Shown here: in pieces, positions 59,856 through 64,000 of the stretch
Numbering within the stretch: position 1 is the stretch's first letter
Layout of the letters: each line of letters begins with the position of its first letter
Assembly (NCBI GenBank): GCA_963921425.1
Contig: OY992840.1
Coordinates: 15,354,621 to 15,418,620, forward strand
Direction: 5' to 3'
DNA: 64,000 nucleotides
DNA from: Dryas octopetala
Lineage: Eukaryota > Streptophyta > Magnoliopsida > Rosales > Rosaceae
Position numbers and translations under genes: made by a program
Notes under the pieces: generated by a model
Told to the model about the DNA's origin: nothing
The model's input: only the letters and a program-made list of their open reading frames with translations
Database searches by the model: none

Positions 59856-61852
59856 GGCAAGTATTACCTCTGGAGCCATCCAACGGTATGTCCCAGTTTC
59901 TGCAGTCATCATCTCTGTTAATGACTCTTCTCTTGCTAACCCAAAATCTGCCAGTTTAACTGTTTTGTGGTCTGCAGTCAAGAGTAAGTTTTCTGCACCC
60001 AAATTATAAAGAATAAGTAAGCAAATGAAGAGTGAAAACCCATCATCAATAATTAGCTTACTAGATATATTTTCCCAATTCATGTAAATAGGTAATTATC
60101 ACGCAGAAAAATGTACAATTTGAAAACATAACATAGGAGGACATAACATACAATTTGAAAAAATATCTTCCATCCACATCTATCCATTAAACCCTGCTAA
60201 TGTTAGGTCAGTCATTGCATAGGAGGACCTAAAGAGATATATACAGAGAAATCATTCACCAAGCCAGAAACTATCTAATAAATGGTTATCCTCAAAGGGC
60301 CATCTTAATAAAAGTACTATGAAATAGAATTTGGCAACTTAAATGTATGAGTATCTACTCTTAATTTGTCATATCATCTATGTTTCAGAATGAATTCCAG
60401 CTTGACAGTATTGGCAGTGATGAATTCTGGCATGGTAATGCAAACAAGGTCAATAGTAATTAATACCAAAAGAAAGTTGGGTGATTGAGCAGTTATGGCA
60501 GACAGAGGTCAGAAGATATTGAATAATAGCTTCAGTATAAAGAACCTATCTATAGAAGTCTGAACAAAGTCAGAAAACAATAAATTGTAAGACATTCAAC
60601 TTTGATGTATAGAGAACTCTTATACAGTTTATGAATCCAGACCTTCTAAAACCTAACCATGTAGAATCCAAAGGGGTTAAGAAACTGGGAAAGGAAAAAT
60701 TACCAGGCTTCAAATCACGGTGTATGATCCCATGAGAGTGCAAGCATTCCATTGCACGAGCAATATCTAGTGCAAAACCAACAGCAACACGTATGTCCAA
60801 ACACCTTGGCCTCATGTCCAGACAATATCTACGTAATGTCCCTCCCAATAAAAGCTCAGTAACTATCACCATTACAGGCTCCTTGCAGGCACCAATAAAC
60901 TGTTGAGAGACAAGGTAGCTATATTAATTGTCAGATGTTGACGCAACAATTTTGATATTCATGACTACATGGTATAACTACTGTCACCAGTCACCACAAT
61001 GATTTACACACTGGACCTGAGGCAAATGACCACACAATCCTAATTATTTTCAAACGAAACCCAACCTTCACTAAATTTTTATGTTGAACTCTAGATAACA
61101 TTGCAACCTCTCTGGCAAACCGTCCTTCTCTCTTGGCGATCTCTTCTGGAGTTTCTCCTTTATGAACAATTTTAATCGCGACAGTCTGGTTTTTGTATCT
61201 GAATGGAATCGAAAAAGCCGAAACCTAAAGGAGTGAGATAACTGCAGCATAACAGGATGCAAAATTGAACTATAATTACTTGCAATCTAATCACTCAAAC
61301 CAAATTCATAAGCAATTACTAAACTACAATTCAGTGAAATCCTAACCATTTCCATGATCCTATCAAAATTTGAAAATGATCATAAAGCAGATTAAATGTA
61401 CAGCAAAACACCAAGAACATAGCTTAGCATGCAAAACAAATAAACAAAAAAAAAAAAAAAGAGACAAGATTTTGATATTCCCACAAAGGAATGGGAAAAA
61501 AGAAATTGATAATTCCCAAAAGAAGAACTTTATGGTTTCCAGAATCTATAGAAAGATGAGCCAAAACTTGCAAATCTAAACAATATTCCTCTCAACCAAG
61601 AGAAATGGCAACTCGCAGAAATGGCATTACCCAGAAATCAAGACAAGCAAGGTTTTCACTTATACAGACCCAACAATTGAAGTGACAAAAATCGAAACTT
61701 GAGTAAACCAATACAACTTACTTGCCCTCATACACTTTGGCATGAGCTCCCTCTCCAATTCTTGGCCCAACAAACAGGTGCTTAGGATCAATCAGCCATT
61801 TTGCATCCAATCTGAACTCATCAGCTGAGTAAAACCTACTCCCAGATTCCAT
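59186..61852 (-). CDS. Raf-like protein kinase, ATN1/HT1 type
   Basis: Dual-specificity-like kinase of the Raf-related MAPKKK group C, 350 residues. Six minus-strand exons: 61852-61722, 61198-61066, 60899-60704, 59992-59868, 59761-59603, 59494-59186; all GT-AG and in frame. Motifs: glycine loop [16 protein letters not shown] (K53), HRDLKPEN (148-155), DFG (169-171), GTYRWMAPE, and [13 protein letters not shown]. The unusual alanine-for-phenylalanine/serine glycine loop is shared with ATN1-like proteins. The C-terminus is short and ends in [10 protein letters not shown], with a pair of Cys that could be lipidated (inference). Resembles Arabidopsis At5g50180/ATN1. Signalling role inferred from family. 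Confidence 0.94.
59811..59853. repeat. (GA)21 tract inside a 106-bp kinase intron
   Basis: The intron between kinase exons 4 and 5 is 59867-59762; this tract fills about 40 percent of it and reads as CT on the gene's strand. Confidence 0.9.
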
Positions 61853-62486
61853 CTTTTCTACACAAGGAAAAAATTCAACATCTATATCTGGGAATGAACT
61901 CTAGCACCGGTCATCCATATCATAGCAAAATCATATATCAGAACCCAAAAGGGAAAAGCTTTGAAAAGCTCATTCATTAACTCAGTGAATGGATAAGCTG
62001 ACATGAAAGAGAGAAACTACACAAAGACATGTCCTGCAGGTTGCAGTGTGTGTTGTGCTGCTAAACACATCTCAAGAATAAAAAGGGCTAGAGCTCAAAA
62101 CTCACAAAGGAAATAGTGGATAACTTACATGTCCTTAGAGGAGGCAAAAGTATGCAACCCCACATGTTCTACCAGAGAGAGATTGTGACAGCAAACCCCA
62201 AAACAAAAGCTCAATGCCCAAAGAGATTTTCTTGAAAACTTTTTATGGGGAAAAGAGAAGGATCCCTCAGAAAGTGAAACAAGGGAAAGGGAACCAATAA
62301 GCAAGCTCTTCCCAGTGAAAGCTAGAGTATTTTCATTAAAATTCCATGACCCATCATTGAGATTAATTAAATGGGGTCGATGGGTTTATAAGTTTAATTA
62401 ATCTTTGTGGGCACAGAACTTCAGTCTTGATCTGCAGACGGAATCGTGGGAAGGGATTGAGTCTATGTTTCAATTTAAGAATTTGG

Positions 62487-62535
62487 CGTGTGTGTGTGTG
62501 TGTGTGTTGTGAGAGAGAGAGAGAGAGAGAGAGAG
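62487..62535. repeat. Compound (GT)n-(GA)n microsatellite
   Basis: GT repeat at 62487-62507 followed by GA repeat at 62511-62535, upstream of the kinase. Confidence 0.9.
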
Positions 62536-62889
62536 TTGTGAATATTGTAATAAAGTCTGTGGGAGCCATAAACTAATCAAGAGCACATGGAAACTGATCT
62601 TGTCAACATGGGAGTAAAGCCGCTGATAAGAAATGCCTGAACTATAGTTTATTCTAGTTCCTACCTTTGTTTTACTTGTATTTCACTTCAATGAAAGCTA
62701 GGCTAGAGGTAGCCCCCTTTGGCCTTTGAAGAACTATCTCTTTACTGAAAACGAAGAAGAAATGGGACTTCAGCTTTGACCCTTCCAAACTGCACAAATG
62801 TTCTTATATAGATTCACAACATGTGTACAAACTACAAAGCGACTGTGGAAACGAAATAGAGACTATAGAGTTGTGAGAATTGTTTTTTT

Positions 62890-63130
62890 CCCTAAACACT
62901 TTCTCGGCATTCGTGAAATCACTTTAATAAATTCCCAAGATTTTCTGAGTGCGAACAAATCACATACATAAATTCGCAAGATTTTTTTAGTGCGAGCACA
63001 ATTACATTAATAAATTTGCAAGATTTTATGAGTGAAAGCAAAATCTCATATTTCATAAATTCATCAATACTTTTGGAACAAGCGTAAAATTATATTCATA
63101 ACACTTTTCGAGGGAGCATAAAATGACATT
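62890..63130. repeat. Degenerate ~58-bp tandem array
   Basis: About four diverged units built on TAAATTCGCAAGATTTTxTxAGTGCGAGCA followed by an A/T-rich spacer with ACATTAATA. The first three are clear; the last are worn. Confidence 0.65.
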
Positions 63131-63738
63131 CATAAACTCATAATCCAAAAAATAAAATCAGGAATTCTAGTGAGGTCACCCTGGAAGGGAAAACACACAA
63201 GAGAGAATTGTGATGTCGCCCTCACAAAGAAGAAAAAACTGTGGCCCCTAACGCGAGGAATGGGGGCGGTTACAGACGAGAGAGAAGCGGTGGAAAAGAA
63301 TAAAGGGAAACCTGGCCTGTTGCTAAAAGAGCAATCTAAGCAGAGCACAAGGCTTGCCCTTCCTGACAAATCACTAGAGCAACAGAGACTATTAAAAGGA
63401 CAAGTGACTTGGACAGTTCGTATTGCCGTGCAAGACTGGTAACTCCACCTTTTTATTTACAAGGGCACCAGACACCTTTGCCTCAGCATTGCCTAGCCCA
63501 AAATTACAAAAACGCTGTGCAACATTCGTAAATATAGTAGTAAATAGAGCAATAGCCGTATGATTTAGATATTAAATCCATAACTTGGATATCAGTACCA
63601 ATACTAATTACATACCAAGATAAAAGATGTACAGGTCCAAAACAAAACAAAGCATATCATAGTGCATGGCAAATGCCGGTCCATTTATTTCTGATATATA
63701 CTACTATAGAATAACTAGATTTATTAGCTGTCATCCGT

Positions 63739-64000
63739 CTAAACCAGCTTCTTAGTTGCCTCCCCATTGATAAGATCCAGAACCACACGCTTGATACTCC
63801 CATTGTTCTTCACAAGCAGCTTCTTGTTCATTTCAGTATCCGAGAAACCCTGCACAAAACGATCATTTTCAGAAACAAGGGCTCTGTAATTCTCACATGC
63901 ACCTAAAATTGTAAAAGGAAAGACAATGTCTAAATGCGAGGGGACGGTGGGGTGGGGGGCATCATGTTTGGCTTATACAACTTACCATTTCCTGCAGCTC
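63739..64000 (-). CDS. NBR1: Autophagy receptor NBR1, C-terminal end (partial)
   Basis: Two final minus-strand exons are visible: one entering from beyond the window edge to 63986 (ELQEM) and 63849-63739 (GFSDTEMNKKLLVKNNGSIK, then RVVLDLINGEATKKLV and a stop). Together they form the C-terminal UBA domain typical of plant NBR1, which binds ubiquitin on cargo. The rest of the gene lies outside the window. Neighbouring PCH2 supports this by Arabidopsis gene order. Confidence 0.85.

Larger units (their letters stand above)
61853..63738. other. Intergenic region between kinase and NBR1
   Basis: Kinase 5' region with a GT tract (62487-62507) next to a GA tract (62511-62535), then AT-rich DNA with a degenerate tandem array at about 62890-63130. 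No gene recognised; the frame at 63170-63442 has no known similarity. Confidence 0.5.

Noticed and set aside
63170-63442. 90-codon Lys/Glu-rich frame
   Set aside because: No similarity recognised and no gene structure around it.

Overview
The window is nuclear DNA from a eudicot plant. Genes are split by short AT-rich GT-AG introns, intergenic DNA is AT-rich with many (GA)n/(CT)n tracts and small transposons, and every recognisable product is plant-type (SufE-NadA quinolinate synthase, NRT3.1, WNK kinase, DI19, DYW-type PPR, plastid EF-Tu). Protein flavour and gene order suggest a rosid, possibly Rosaceae; this is an impression, not a proven assignment.

Layout. 2.1-5.5 kb (+): plastid quinolinate synthase. 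7.2-8.2 kb (+): Mn-dependent ADP-ribose/CDP-alcohol diphosphatase. 9.6-10.3 kb (-): nitrate-transport accessory protein NRT3.1/NAR2. 12.2-15.2 kb (+): a plant protein with a degenerate prune/DHH-like C-terminal half. 16.9-17.9 kb (-): DUF868 protein. 20.1-22.3 kb (+): organellar ribosomal protein bL19. 24.4-27.7 kb (+): WNK kinase. 30.2-31.6 kb (+): plastid EF-Tu. 34.2-38.5 kb (-): DI19 zinc-finger protein with a very long first intron. 38.5-44.0 kb: gene-poor. 44.0-45.9 kb (+): P-type PPR protein. 46.5-49.8 kb (-): PCH2/TRIP13 AAA+ ATPase. 52.0-52.4 kb (+) and 53.9-54.2 kb (-): two small unknown plant proteins. 56.2-58.4 kb (+): DYW-class PPR editing factor. 59.2-61.9 kb (-): ATN1-type Raf-like kinase. 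63.7-64.0 kb (-): last exons of NBR1.

There is no operon-like unit; the genes are independent housekeeping, signalling and organelle-directed genes. Several products go to organelles (quinolinate synthase, EF-Tu, bL19, two PPR proteins). Two local clusters match Arabidopsis neighbourhoods as I remember them: quinolinate synthase/NRT3.1/ATN1-like kinase (At5g50210-At5g50180) and PCH2/NBR1 (At4g24710/At4g24690).

The best-supported non-genic finds are two copies of one MITE family, each with a perfect 10-bp target-site duplication, a 1.07-kb hAT-like element with a perfect 8-bp duplication, and two foldback elements. Gene-level oddities are a U12-type intron in the WNK gene, a GC-AG intron plus an unresolved exon 1/2 frame problem in bL19, a possible alternative first exon of DI19 inside a tandemly duplicated intron, and a pseudo-enzyme-like DHH domain. 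I found no prokaryotic-type system, CRISPR array, rRNA, or convincing tRNA.
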